Source: Pardosa pseudoannulata
Taxonomy: Eukaryota > Arthropoda > Arachnida > Araneae > Lycosidae
Direction: 5' to 3'
DNA: 64,000 nucleotides
Assembly: GCA_032207245.1 (NCBI GenBank)
Contig: CM063507.1
Coordinates: 90,364,305 to 90,428,304, forward strand
A program made the translations under genes and the position numbers. Shown piece after piece: positions 1-11,054 of the stretch; the first letter of the stretch is position 1; every line of letters begins with the position of its first letter. A model generated the notes under the pieces. The model was not told where the DNA came from and did not search any database. It saw only the letters and a list, made by a program, of their open reading frames with translations.

Positions 1-904
1 AATTCATAGTCGAATGAGGAGAGAGAGAAGTCACCGGATTACGACTGTGACAGTAATTAATCCAAGGAGAATTTGATCAATCAAATTTTAACTCGCACTT
101 TTGCGTCTTACGCTCCACAATCAAATACTCAGAAGGAAACTCCTACCAGACCGACAATTTAAATGTACCACACATAAGTTTATTAACTCTCAAAGCAGTG
201 TTGAAATATACCACACAAAGGTGCGTTTTACATATATTAAATTAGATTATTTTTAAACACAACATATTTTTGTTTACATATATATATATACATATAATAA
301 TAAACAATAGTTAAATACTAAAATAAATTATTAAAAAAAACTATAATTTTTTTTTATACATTAGATCATATAATATAAATATTTATTTAACATAATAAAA
401 ACTTTCATATATTTCTTTATTTATATCTTTTAAATAAAAAAAAAAATATATAATTTTTATATTTATTTATATCATATATATTAAATATTTATACAATATA
501 TAAATATATATATATTATTTATTACATATATATTTTGAAATAATTTTTTTTTTCTTTTTCATATACATATAAATTTTTTTTTACAGATCTATTAAAAAAA
601 TAAATAAAAAAAAAAAATAAAAAAAAAAAATATATATAAAAAAAGATAAAATATATATTCATATAATATACAAAATAATACATATACTTTATATACAAAA
701 TACATATTATATACATATACATTTTACATATATATATATATAAAATATATTTTAAATATATATATTAATATACTCTATTACATATTAATATATTTATTAA
801 TATTTATATATATATTACATATATATTTATACATATATACATACACATATATACATATATATACATATATATACATATATATACATATATATACATATAT
901 ATAC

Positions 905-950
<46 letters not shown>

Positions 951-1564
951 CTAATTTATGGATAATTCTTGACATACCTAAATTAGTGTGGCACCTAATT
1001 TGGAAGTGTTGATAAAGTAAGTTTTATAAAGATAGAATCAGATTGTGTGTATATAGACGTATATAATAAATTTACACTTTTTATTTTAAGCTTATTTCAG
1101 TTACTTTTCATTTACCTTTTGTTAATTTATTATCTTATTCTTAAGTCTATAGCCTATTAGAACCTGTGGTTGAATTTAGTTCTTAAATAATTTACACAAC
1201 GCAACCAAAATAATACTTGGTCTTTGTGAATAACCAAACTAAATACCACTATACATTTGATCACAGGTTAATACCTAAATATAAACGAGGGCTACACGAC
1301 ACTTACCTAGTGAACTATTTATACAGCTGAATAGAGACCTTATTTTTACACTTGCACTTTTACACTCTCATACGCAATATTATTCATACATGTCATACAA
1401 TCTAAAAGCGAATTTCGAATCTCTGCATTAAAAACTGGAACCGAAGATATTCCAAAATGATGACCCGTGTTTAAGGTAATGTAGACTGGCAATTTTTTTC
1501 ATTTAATTATTATATTTCAAATTCAAATATTCCAGATAGAAGATAGTTTTGAAATGTTACTCAC
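1..1564. other. AT-rich non-coding flank / 3' intron of the repeat-protein gene
   Basis: No coding region can be supported. The open frames here are translated TA microsatellite and poly-A/poly-T. Because the minus-strand gene's exon 7 ends in a splice donor at 1564, this stretch should be its next intron, with further exons lying to the left of the window. I looked for another GC-rich minus-strand exon with AG/GT borders and found none. The equivalent part of copy 2 lies in the gap, so conservation cannot help. Confidence 0.6.
831..948. repeat. ATACATATAT tandem array running into (TA)n
   Basis: About nine copies of a 10-bp unit ATACATATAT are followed by a pure TA run. It sits inside a wider stretch (240-960) made almost only of A and T. 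This is simple low-complexity DNA, and the peptide-like open frame read across it on the minus strand (Tyr/Ile repeats) is an artefact. Confidence 0.9.
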
Positions 1565-2754
1565 ATCATAACCCCTGTCTCCGTGAGGGAAGGCGGCGCG
1601 GTAGTCAAACTCCCGCCTTGATGGCCCAGCAGCTGGCTCATCGTCGGAGTCACTTGATGGCGCTTGAGAGGGGCCGGCGACAGCAGGTGGTCGAGAGGGG
1701 CCGGCGACAGCAGTCGGTCGAGAGGGACCGGGCACAACAGTCGGTCGAGAGGGACCGGGCACAACAGTCGGTCGAGAGGGACCGGGCACAACAGTCGGTC
1801 GAGAGGGACCGGGCACAGCAGTCGGTCGAGAGGGACCGGGCACAGCAGTCGGTCGAGAGGGACCGGCACAGCAGTCGGTCGAGAGGGACCGGGCACAGCA
1901 GTCGGTCGAGAGGGACCGGCGACAGCAGTCGGTCGAGAGGGACCGGGCACAGCAGTCGGTCGAGAGGGACCGGGCACAGCAGTCGGTCGAGAGGGGCCGG
2001 CGACAGCAGTCGGTCGAGAGGGACCGGGCACAGCAGTCGGTCGAGAGGGACCGGGCACAGCAGTCGGTCGAGAGGGACCGGGCACAGCAGTCGGTCGAGA
2101 GGGACCGGGCGGCACAGCAGTCGGTCGAGAGGGACCGGGCACAGCAGTCGGTCGAGAGGGACCGGGCACAGCAGTCGGTCGAGAGGGACCGGGCACAGCA
2201 GTCGGTCGAGAGGGACCGGGCACAGCAGTCGGTCGAGAGGGACCGGGCACAGCAGTCGGTCGAGAGGGACCGGGCGGCACAGCAGTCGGTCGAGAGGGAC
2301 CGGGCACAGCAGTCGGTCGAGAGGGACCGGGCACAGCAGTCGGTCGAGAGGGACCGGGCACAGCAGTCGGTCGAGAGGGACCGGGCACAGCAGTCGGTCG
2401 AGAGGGACCGGGCACAGCAGTCGGTCGAGAGGGACCGGGCACAGCAGTCGGTCGAGAGGGACCGGGCGGCACAGCAGTCGGTCGAGAGGGACCGGGCACA
2501 GCAGTCGGTCGAGAGGGACCGGGCACAGCAGTCGGTCGAGAGGGACCGGACACAGCAGTCGGTCGAGAGGGACCGGGCACAGCAGTCGGTCGAGAGGGAC
2601 CGGGCACAGCAGTCGGTCGAGAGGGACCGGCGACAGGTGGAGACTGCCCTGGTGGGGGCGACGGAGACTGCCCTGGTGGGGGCGCTGCTGCTGCTGCGGC
2701 GGCGGCGGCGGCGGCAAGCCGGGCTCTGCTCCTCGTCATGGGAGGCTGGAGTAC
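1565..2754 (-). CDS. Exon 7, copy 1: GPSRPTAVP nonapeptide-repeat exon (frameshifted)
   Basis: This is the largest exon of the unknown minus-strand gene. The acceptor is ctacag before 2754 and the donor is gtgagt at 1564-1559. It enters in phase 0, matching exon 6. The order is a short lead-in (VLQPPMTRSRARL), an alanine run of about 13, two PPPGQSP motifs, then about 35 copies of GPSRPTAVP with variants ending AVA, AVS or AVPP. The tail (about 30 residues) begins QAPSSDSDDEPAAGPSRREF and ends GDRGYD at the donor. The exon is 1190 nt, one short of a multiple of three: at 1861-1868 a repeat unit reads ccggcac instead of ccgggcac. Downstream units are therefore read as PVPLDRLLC, still without a stop to the donor. 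A GGG-to-GG loss may be a sequencing error or a real mutation. Function unknown. The serine/proline repeat suggests a disordered or extended region. Confidence 0.8.
1666..2636 (-). repeat. 27-bp coding minisatellite, about 35 units (copy 1)
   Basis: The unit is 27 bp, plus-strand core gagagggaccgggcacagca followed by gtcggtc. It encodes GPSRPTAVP on the minus strand. Three units are 30 bp (extra ggc or gcg, giving an added proline), placed near 2106, 2271 and 2464, so blocks of 6-7 units form a higher-order pattern. One unit is 26 bp (the frameshift). Units near the left end use ggccggcgac (Ala at position 9) and caggtggtc variants. No frame of the unit contains a stop, so all six frames look open; only the minus frame continuous with the spliced exons is supported. 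Confidence 0.93.
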
Positions 2755-4566
2755 CTGTAGAAACAAACAATAATATTTAAAGACTAATCTTGCTGCAGCA
2801 GATTTCAAACTCAGTTTGCAAAAGATCAAACTCAAGAAATATGCAAGTATTTGTAGCAGTAAAATACTTCCGCTACAAGCGAAATATAATCAACCCTTTA
2901 AAAGTTTCTTTTTTCTAGAAATCGATCAAAAAAATCGCATTCTTTCATTGCATTTTTTTATTCATTTTACATTTTTAAGTAAAGATATGTTATTAAAATT
3001 AACATTTTTAATATTTTTAAGCATTTATTACAACTTTCTTTCTATGATCTGCAACACGAGGGCTAATGAGACCGGGACCTACAGCTTAAAGTCGATCCCG
3101 AACGACTACGAACATCCATGCCACGTTGGAATTCGAACCCACGAACTCCGAAACCGAAGGCCAGCACACTAACCAATCGGCCATCGTTCGGCATTTCATT
3201 TCTGTATATAAATATTGATTTTGTTTTATGCATAAATATACATGTTACTTTCCTGCCGAAGTTTGTGTCAATCAAAGCAATATTTGCAGATTTTTTTTTA
3301 CATTTTATATCTCCGTGCTTAACTTTTGGAAGTGAATGTGTATGTGTGTCTGCAAGTATTACATATATATTAATATTTGTGTATATAAACATGTATTACA
3401 TGCAACTAGATGCAATGACGATATCATACTGTTCAAAATTAACTTTTTCAAAATTATCAATGTTTTATGGGGATATAGTACATTTTGAAACTGAATACTT
3501 TCGTCAGAAACCAGCCTTTTTCCAATTCATAATAAAAAACATTCTGAACCTTTCAGAATTAATACTTTTACAAGTTATTCTATAATCTGATTTTAATAAA
3601 ATTATAGTTTTGGCAGTTCTATAAGTTTATTTAGAAGAATAATATAAGCAATATACACGACGAATTTAATTTCTTTTTTCGCAACATTAGGGTTCAAATG
3701 TGTGTATTACAATTATGTTTTTGTAGCAAATTTAAGTAAAATATGTATTATTCTGTATACTAAATCAGTAAACGTATGGGATATTTCCATGCCTAAGGAA
3801 AACAATTTTAGACAAAAATAAAAAAATTGCAATTTACAGGGGAAAAAATTCAATCTATTTCTGAAATTACCGGAAATTTATATTAGGGAATAAAAATGAT
3901 GATTAATTTCGGGTGTCAAACAAACGTTATATTCCTCCTATAAATTTTCACAGCAAAAAGGCTACGGCTGTGACTGATAAGGAGTACATAAAAATATATA
4001 AACCTCAAGTAGCTCTGTAGAGGGAATAACCACGGGCAGTAACAGGTTACGATTGTTTGTCCAAATAATCGTAATTAAAAAACTGTATTTAGGACAATTA
4101 GAATTCGTCAAAATACGTTTTTATTCAAATTCAAGTAAATAAGTTAATACAAGTATTCAAGTATGCAGTCAAACTCCATTCTAAAAGACACTTTGACCAT
4201 TTAAATAGATTTTTGCATATTCATGTATGATTCGTTATCCTCTATTAGGTGCTAAAACATTACTTCAATTTCCTACAATTGGGATTTTCTAAATGTAGAA
4301 AGATATATTGCTTCTATGTAAAAACCTCCCCCTTCCTCACTTGGACTCGAAGCTTCTTGTTCCTGTTATTTTCATTTGTTTACAGCATCTATGTCTATTC
4401 TGGTTACCACAATGACGATAAGGCTTTTCTCTCAACACGACCCAACTCAAAATATTGTGTAAAAATTCTTTGTTGTTCTGTAGTAAAATTTTGAATTTGT
4501 GACATAACACTCTTTAACATTCATACACAGATATAGTCCAGTAAAGAAAGAATAAGAATTACTCAC
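2755..4566 (-). other. Intron 6, copy 1
   Basis: This lies between exons 6 and 7 of the repeat-protein gene. It is AT-rich, with one truncated SINE near its right-hand tRNA-like end (about 3050-3192). The rest aligns base for base with 28858-30667 in copy 2 with scattered substitutions and 1-3 bp indels. Small open frames here are not conserved in a coding manner and I support none of them. Confidence 0.7.
3050..3192 (-). mobile_element. tRNA-derived SINE, truncated (copy 1)
   Basis: Read on the minus strand it starts with the tRNA-like head (cgaacgatggccgattggtt..., box-A-like), then a box-B-like ggttcgaattcc, then the shared body with gctttaagctgtaggtcccg-type sequence and the sequence ctcattagccctcgtgttgc. 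The (CCAAA)n tail seen in fuller copies is missing. The same insertion is at 29151-29295, so it predates the duplication. Confidence 0.75.
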
Positions 4567-4698
4567 AGGACTTGCCCGCGTCCTTCGTGGCCTCCGGGTA
4601 GGTCCACGAGTGGAAGTAGCAGCCATGGTGGTGGTGACTGCAGGGGCGGCCAAGGTGGTGGTAGCCACACCCCTTTTCTGTGGAGGATCATCGTCCTC
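4567..4698 (-). CDS. Exon 6, copy 1 (Thr/Pro-rich, basic linker)
   Basis: 132 nt, 44 codons, phase 0 at both ends. The acceptor is tttttttag before GAGGACGATG and the donor is gtgagt. It encodes an acidic start (EDDDPPQKRG), a Thr/Ala stretch (ATTTLAAPAVTTTMAATSTR) and a basic end (TRRPRRTRASP). It is a GC-rich island in AT-rich introns. The basic cluster RRPRRTR resembles a nuclear localisation signal (inference). Against copy 2 it shows four base differences, and all four change the amino acid (A to T, R to C, T to P, V to A). Confidence 0.85.
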
Positions 4699-6258
4699 CT
4701 AAAAAAACAAAAGACACAAAATTATATTGGACGCCTACTTAATATTTGATTGCATGACACGATTACATTAGGAATCTCTATAATTTTCGCGTTACCTTAA
4801 ATATTAAGCGTGTCCTATTGTTGATAAAGTGTGTTACTTAAAGCCCTCTCCAAACTATCGTCCACTTCAAGCCTCTCCCACTGTGCAGAGGTGGTATGGC
4901 TTATCGATGTCGACGATTGCAGAGGATTGATTCATAAGACGTTTTTCTCCAAATACTAACGACCGCTAGATGCGCTTCTGAAGTGCGCAGTAAGCTACGA
5001 ACCACATCCACTCTTTTGGCTCATTTAGTGGCCCAGGGTGTGGATGCAACCGTTGAACAATCGTCCAAGGTCACCATCAGGGCAAGTACTTCATTGGTGA
5101 ACAATTGGCTATAGCGTGGAAGATGCATGACAATCTTTTGGTGCGGTAGTGATGTGGAAGGAACAATTGTTCACATATTCCAGAGAATGCATAAACTTGC
5201 GATTTACTTAATTTTGTGTACCACAACTCATTAATTCCTTCTCATAGTTGATGTACCCATTGTAACTGAAAGTATGTAGAGGCAGAACAATCGATGATGC
5301 ACCTTCTGCAAGTAAGACATCAATATTTTCTATACGGAAAAATTTAACTTGTTTAGTTAATAGCATTTTCCCCCCTTTTATCACTGCAGAATTTTGTCTA
5401 CTCATTGTAATTTAAGACTATTCATCGACAAATGTAAACAAACGTTATATTTTCAAAAAGCAAATTTGTGTACTATCGAATGATTTGTTTTTAACGTTTG
5501 TAATAGTGTTATACAGAGAGGGGTGGTTATCAATAAATAACGCACATAATTATAAACATTTAATAGTGCAATTAATACAAATATGAAACGTAAATGAAAA
5601 TATTACAGATCAGATTTTCGATATAATGGCTATTAATGTTATGATTTGTAGCAGCACAATATCAGTCTGAAAATCTCCTTTTGATAGAGGTCTATCGGCT
5701 GTGACTAGTCACTGTCACGTGACTCATTTCGGAGCACTCCTCCATTAAACCGTTTATAGCCATCTTGCCAAATTGATATATTGAATGTTGTCTATTCTAT
5801 AAATGCGGATTATTTTTTAAAGTGTTTCACAAACTTCCTAACCTTTAGTTAAAAGATATCGTATCACTGCTTAACAATGGACGATATAATAAATGCCATT
5901 GATATGGTGACTAACTCCCGTTATCGATAAGCAAAATAACCGAAATTTCCTTAGCAGAAGATGTAGAATGTATTGCTCTATAACTTCACCATTAATAGTG
6001 CTACAAAAAATGACTTCAACCAGAAGTTACGAGTGCCTTATTGATACCACATAGTTACTACTTTTATTTCATATCTTACATTTGAAGTATGTTTATGTTT
6101 CAACGTAGAAATTATAACTTGGACACATTTAATTTTATTCTTAAATTCGAATCTTCTCCACAGAAAACATTTGGTATGATCAATGAATGTTGAGAAAAGT
6201 ACCAGATGTTCAAACCGTTAACAGAAAATGCAATTTACATAAAAAAAATATACTCTAC
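4699..6258 (-). other. Intron 5, copy 1
   Basis: This is non-coding DNA with no supported gene or named repeat. A block from about 5560 to 6440 is essentially identical to 31906-32783 in copy 2, while the left part differs by many small indels. In copy 2 a stretch of this intron (about 200 bp) is tandemly doubled; here it is single. Confidence 0.65.
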
Positions 6259-6307
6259 CTCCGTCGATGTTGATGACGGAGTTCTCCTCCTTTTCTGCCT
6301 GGGCCTC
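6259..6307 (-). CDS. Exon 5, copy 1 (basic, Ser/Thr-rich)
   Basis: 49 nt. The acceptor is ttttcag before GAGGCCCAGG and the donor is gtagag. Its first base completes a valine codon begun in exon 4, and it then reads RPRQKRRRTPSSTSTE, ending in phase 0. The alternative frame EAQAEKEENSVINIDGG does not match the phases on either side. RPRQKRRR is a second nuclear-localisation-like cluster. It is identical in copy 2. It is too short to be seen as an open frame and was found through its splice sites and its conservation between the copies. Confidence 0.75.
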
Positions 6308-6555
6308 CTGAAAATAAATAGGAAAAACGTCAGTATCTGAAAAAACATTTATATTGTTCACAGTAGATGCATAGAGGATAAGATATAAACGGTAAGTAGA
6401 ATGAGCAAAATTAATCTACTGACATGACAGCAAAACAATTTAGATTTAGTTATTACCCACTATATTGTGTTTATTCTATAGAAGTTGTGGGCAACGCACT
6501 ACTAAAGCAGTTTTTACTTTTTTAAAGTTTACTTTAAATATACAATATATATTAT

Positions 6556-6602
<47 letters not shown>

Positions 6603-7976
6603 AATATAATATATATAATACATATATATATGCATATATATATTATATATATTAATATATATTTATATATATTAGAGTACATTAAACGGTAAAACACTTA
6701 TTCTGTTAATACATTGTGTGCGGGTACATTTCGCAGCCGAATTGTACCGGGAGCGGGCGTTTTGCGCATCAATTTAGTTATTTAGTTAAGTCTCAGTAGA
6801 TCGAAAACTATTTAAGTTTTTAACCAATTTTTCGTATCTCATATTGAAATATATAAACATATATGTAAACAATCATAAGATTTTTGTAAACAAAAAACTT
6901 TTTAGTTTAGATTATATTGTCGTAAATATGATAAATCAAATAGAAACAGTAGTATATAGCTTTAATTTTTTCCCGTTCTGTCGTTCTGATGTAAAAACTA
7001 TTGTTTTACTTTATCTAAATTTTTCCAGAATCTATGTAGTAGACAAGAACATTCGGCTTCGTTTTCCAGCATATACCGTTATTTTTGTACCCACAAACAA
7101 ACCATGTTGTTACACTAACCCGTAGTAGTACGTGACCCGAGCTCAAGTATCAGTCGTCAGAGAAGTACTAGTACGTGTCCCGCATACAGTGTGTTAACAG
7201 TGTTATACTCATTTGACAAATAGAAACACCTGACAGAGCATCATAGTCATTTCAGATTTAGCTGTTTCATTTCTAAGTGGGATTATCCCCTTGCCTGCGA
7301 TGAATGAACTCACTTTGGGCAACGAAAATGCGCCAATTTTAGAATGAACAACTTGATTTGGGGCAAGAGAAGAAACGATATTTCAATTCTGTGAAGCTCG
7401 AAATCGGTTCGTCCAAAGTATAATATTATATTTGCCATTTTGGCAATAAATACTTCCCGCGGAAAGTTCGCCAGTATCGTCCCATTTGTCGCTACTTTTC
7501 TGATAATGTAAAGGATTCTTGTAATTAAAAGGAATCCGGGGGACATGGAACGCATAACAGTTGATATAGATAATATTGTATTAGTTTATAATATTTATCC
7601 ATTAAATCTCTCATTTGACTTATTTTGCTGAAATTTGAGCAAAGGTTTAAGCACTAAGGGAGTGCCGTATGTATTTGGCGGGATTATCTCTGTGCTTTAA
7701 AAAAGCTCGATTTTGAAGATGAAGCAGTGCATTGATAGCTAATATTTTCCCCATTGACATTGTTTTTGCTATATATAAAGTATAAAGGCCATTTTATATT
7801 TCAAGGTTATACTAGAATATCGCTAAACAGATAAAATGGCTTAAAATCTTACTATTTTTTCATATTAATCCAAGTTTCGTTCTTTACGTAATTAACTTTC
7901 AGTTGTATTTCAAATATTTAACAAAATCAATAAATTAATATAATTATCTGTTACAGAATAAAAATAAATAACTTAC
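6308..7976 (-). other. Intron 4, copy 1
   Basis: This is AT-rich DNA carrying a TTAA-flanked MITE (6706-7197) preceded by a TA microsatellite at about 6558-6600. The remaining 7198-7976 aligns closely with 33180-33943 and shows no gene. Confidence 0.65.
6706..7197. mobile_element. TTAA-flanked MITE, piggyBac-like ends (copy 1)
   Basis: The left end reads TTAATACATTGTGTGCGGGT. The right end, reverse-complemented, reads TTAACACACTGTATGCGGGA, so the element has matching terminal inverted repeats bounded by TTAA, the piggyBac target. It has no transposase. A better-preserved relative sits at 62559-63213 and a fragment at 60741-60870. The flanking TA microsatellite and the gtaaaacacttattctg segment before the TTAA are also shared with the relative at 62559, so the element may really extend further left. 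Confidence 0.7.
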
Positions 7977-8005
7977 ACAGGTGTTATCCTAGCATGGACA
8001 CTTGC
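7977..8005 (-). CDS. Exon 4, copy 1 (29-nt micro-exon)
   Basis: The acceptor is ttttacag before GCAAGTGTCC and the donor is gtaagt after ACACCTGT. It enters in phase 0, encodes ASVHARITP plus the first two bases of a valine codon, and exits in phase 2, which exon 5 completes. Both splice sites are kept in copy 2 (33944-33972), where one base differs (R to T). It is very short, but the phase agreement on both sides and the strong splice signals make it credible. Confidence 0.7.
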
Positions 8006-9206
8006 CTGTAAAAGAGAATATATATTATTACGCATTTCATTTAATAAATCAAAGTATGCATATGTAAATATTAAGTCTAGAACTAGACACGCATAAAAAT
8101 ATTAAAACCCTTTTTCGGTTAGACTTCTTTGTGTGAATCATTGTATTCAAAAATGAACATAATTAAATCAATAATTAGATATCAACTTAACAAAAGCAAT
8201 TTTGAAGATACTGTAAGATTGGAAATATAGTACGCGCCCGACTTTGAAAAATTAGTGGATAATATAAAACGCCTAAAATCGCATTAAACGTAACTATTTT
8301 GAATTTGTTACATTTTTAGTGTAGGATATTGTTTGCTTGTTACTTCAAATCCTTTATTAACCCAAGTTTGCTTTATATCGTCTTTATTATTGATTATAGT
8401 AAAATGCCACTGATCTACATTACAATATTCAAATATAGAACAAAATATAAGGAAATATATAAAAAATATAAAAAGTACTAGAAACACTGCACGTGCTACA
8501 CGTGAAAGAAAAATTGCCAAAGTCCAAGAGCACGCTTCATTCCTTTCTTCTGAACTACTCCAGCAACCCTATAATTTATCCAATATCCTGTGCTGATGCG
8601 CACGTTGTTCTATTGTCCTGTGCACAATGCGTCCTTTCCCGGCTCTGCCCAGATCGACTGGTACTCCAGGCATGGTGCTAAATAGCCTCCTGACGACCAA
8701 TCACAATTCTCGAAACTTGGTGAAGTTTAATCTATTCCACAGACCACACCACACGCATCCTGGAGTCGCGAAAAAATACTGAGGCATGCAACCCACAACG
8801 TCTAAGTGCGGCGAGAAAATCAGTTTCGCAAACCTTATTTAAAACATAGCTGCACTCTCGCATTGTTTATGATGCTAATGAGTAAAATAAAAAAGAAACC
8901 TTAAAAGTTTTAACTGCACCCGACAGCAATTTACCGTTTGTGAGATGTTCAAAGACTGGGAATAAGGCTACGAACCTCTGGTTTAAAGAGTAGTCCTCAT
9001 GAGATATTGTGACGATGAATATTGGGTTTAAAGAAAATGTTACTTAAAGTTAAGTGATTTTCTAAAACTATACCTCGTCCTCTTTCATCCTTTAAAAGAT
9101 GAACTACAAACTTTCGTGTTACATTTTCTAATGAATGCGCGAGTTTAGTTTTGTAGTGGAATAACACAATATTGAGAAGAAAAACATGTAAAAGATCATA
9201 ACATAC
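8006..9206 (-). other. Intron 3, copy 1
   Basis: This is non-coding DNA. A slightly GC-richer part at about 8570-8830 has no supported open frame and is kept in copy 2 (34550-34800). I see no named repeat. Confidence 0.6.
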
Positions 9207-9273
9207 CAGGGGGAAGCGCTGTTTGAATCCCAATGCCAGGTTTTTGGCGGACAGCACTCCAGCATTCTCCTGC
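9207..9273 (-). CDS. Exon 3, copy 1
   Basis: 67 nt. The acceptor is ttttgtag before GCAGGAGAAT and the donor is gtatgt. The first base completes the lysine codon opened by exon 2 (AA + G). It then reads QENAGVLSAKNLALGFKQRF followed by PL and leaves in phase 0. The sequence is identical in copy 2 (35172-35238), while the flanking introns differ. No family recognised. Confidence 0.8.
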
Positions 9274-9618
9274 CTACAAAAAAGCAAAAGGCACAGTTAA
9301 CAAATAGTTCTCACTGAAGGATTTGTTCACACGCTTATACTCATTTTTAGGTCAGATATCACTCAAAAGTCGATCGTGATATACTATTAGTTTGCGGGCA
9401 ATTTTTGTGGTACAAAGTGTCAAAATCAAGTAAGCTAGTCTGAAGGTTTATTTTATCTGTAACCCTTTGACAGTTCCATTTTTTCAAGAATTCAGTTAGA
9501 AAAATGTCACATTTGTTTATTGCACTATTTTGTTCATTTTACATTTTTAAGTAAATATATGTCACTAAATTTAACATTTCTAATATTTTTAACCATTTAT
9601 TTCTTTCTATGAAAGCAT

Positions 9619-9891
9619 CATATAACTGAAGTTTACATTTAGTCTCATCGATATCCAAGTTAATTTTTGGAATACCAGTGAAAGCAAATCTAGGAGGCGG
9701 ATCCGAAGGATTATCACAATTTCAAAAAATTATCTTGCTCGACTGATTCCATCTGTACTACTATCAGAGTCACTACTATCCAAATCATCTAGCAAACTTT
9801 CGCTACTATCATTTTCTGATAATTCAGTTTCTGATTCCTAGTCACAGTTCAAATCACAAGAAATTTGCTTCCTACGCTCTGAGTTATCCAT
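9619..9891 (-). pseudogene. piggyBac-like transposase N-terminal remnant (copy 1)
   Basis: The minus strand starts MDNSERRKQISCDLNCD, hits a stop at codon 18, then reads an acidic Ser/Asp-rich stretch (ESETELSENDSSESLLDDLD). After a frame change it reads FAFTGIPKINLDIDE, which resembles the FxGxPGxxxD segment that follows the acidic N-terminus in piggyBac transposases (family knowledge). The stop is shared with copy 2 (35603-35877), so the element was dead before the duplication. The sequence TAACCCTTTGACAG at about 9460 (TTAACCCTTTGACAG in copy 2) may be its terminus. Confidence 0.5.
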
Positions 9892-10831
9892 TATTTAAAA
9901 GTAAAAATTTATTATTCTACTCTTACATCAATAAAATTATCAGGCGGTTAGTAAAATATATCCAGAAAGCTATACAGTGAAAGATAACAATTCGTCTTCC
10001 GGTACAAATTATGCGAAAAAACCCACGCTCTTGAACCAATCAGAGTAGAAAATGCAATAAACTGCAAACTATCATTTACTGGCCATATTTACGAATAATT
10101 TTTTACTAAAATTGGAAAAAATGCGTCCGAAACAGTGCAAGCGAAATGGAAATCAGATTGCCGGAAGCCATACGGGCAAATCAGTAAAGGCCCTAAAGCT
10201 GTGCTCGCACGGCATACGGGCAAAACAGAAAAAGGGTTTACCTTTTCCGAAACGATTTAATAATGAAAAAACAGGCGTTAAATAACTAGTTTTCAGGTAG
10301 AAAATTTAATAAAAACTATGCAATTAAAAAATTCATTAATATTTATTTCTACACATTGTTAAATAACAATAACTAAAATTAACAAAAAATCAAAGTAAAA
10401 CATTAATAAGTCATATAATTAATAGTCTTAAAGCGTGTGATACTTTTGGTAGCATTTTTGTAAGGGCAAAGGTGACTTAGTCGCCTAGAACGCTTTCTTA
10501 GTAATACTGCACTATTATTATTATCGTTATTAGAATCAGGCAAATACTCTTTTCTTAGGGATCTTCATAATCGTTGATGTCACCTTAATGTTCATAGTCT
10601 TCACTACTCCTATTCATTACACAATACGTTCTTTCTTTAGCAAAAATATATATTGCTCGATGTTCGCACCGAATCTTTACAAGAATGGATTATTACAAAT
10701 TAGCAAAAACTTGTACTAAGAAATTATAACTTTAAAGAATATGCGATGGTAATCCGTTCTATTTTCATAACTGACAAAAGTGTTTCCTAATTCAGCAGAC
10801 AATTACAAACTAAATTATATTGAACAGTAAC

Positions 10832-11054
10832 AACCCTTAATTTGACAAGATGTTTTTCAAATATTTTTTAATTTCTGTTATTTTCCCATATCTGTATAGA
10901 CATTATAATCTCTGTAAAATAAACAAAAAAAGATGTATCATTTTCCATTTTTGAGATAATTACGGCTGTGGCGAACACTGACAATTATGTTATAGAGAAG
11001 TTATAAATATACATGTCCGGTGTAGCGGTTAGATTTCGTCAAATTAAGGGTTAA
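10832..11054. mobile_element. Small element with TTAACCCTTAATTTGAC inverted ends (copy 1)
   Basis: The left end is AACCCTTAATTTGAC. The right end, reverse-complemented, is TTAACCCTTAATTTGAC. This fits a non-autonomous piggyBac-type element of about 220 bp, or the right end of a longer one starting near 9460. In copy 2 only the left end survives (36820 onward, with full TTAA), because the right part lies in a deletion. Confidence 0.5.

Noticed and set aside
522..975. Tyr/Ile/Phe-rich open frames
   Set aside because: Translated TA microsatellite and homopolymer runs.
1666..2636. CRISPR-like array
   Set aside because: The 27-bp units are directly adjacent with no unique spacers, and the organism is eukaryotic. 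It is a coding minisatellite.
1549..2760. Long plus-strand open frames across the minisatellite (RSRGTGHSS and QQSVERDRA repeats)
   Set aside because: The 27-bp unit has no stop in any frame, so all six frames look coding. Only the minus frame continuous with the spliced upstream exons has splice and phase support.
8997..9287. 96-codon minus-strand open frame taken as a whole gene
   Set aside because: Only the 67-nt part between the AG and GT borders fits the spliced gene; the rest is intron read-through.
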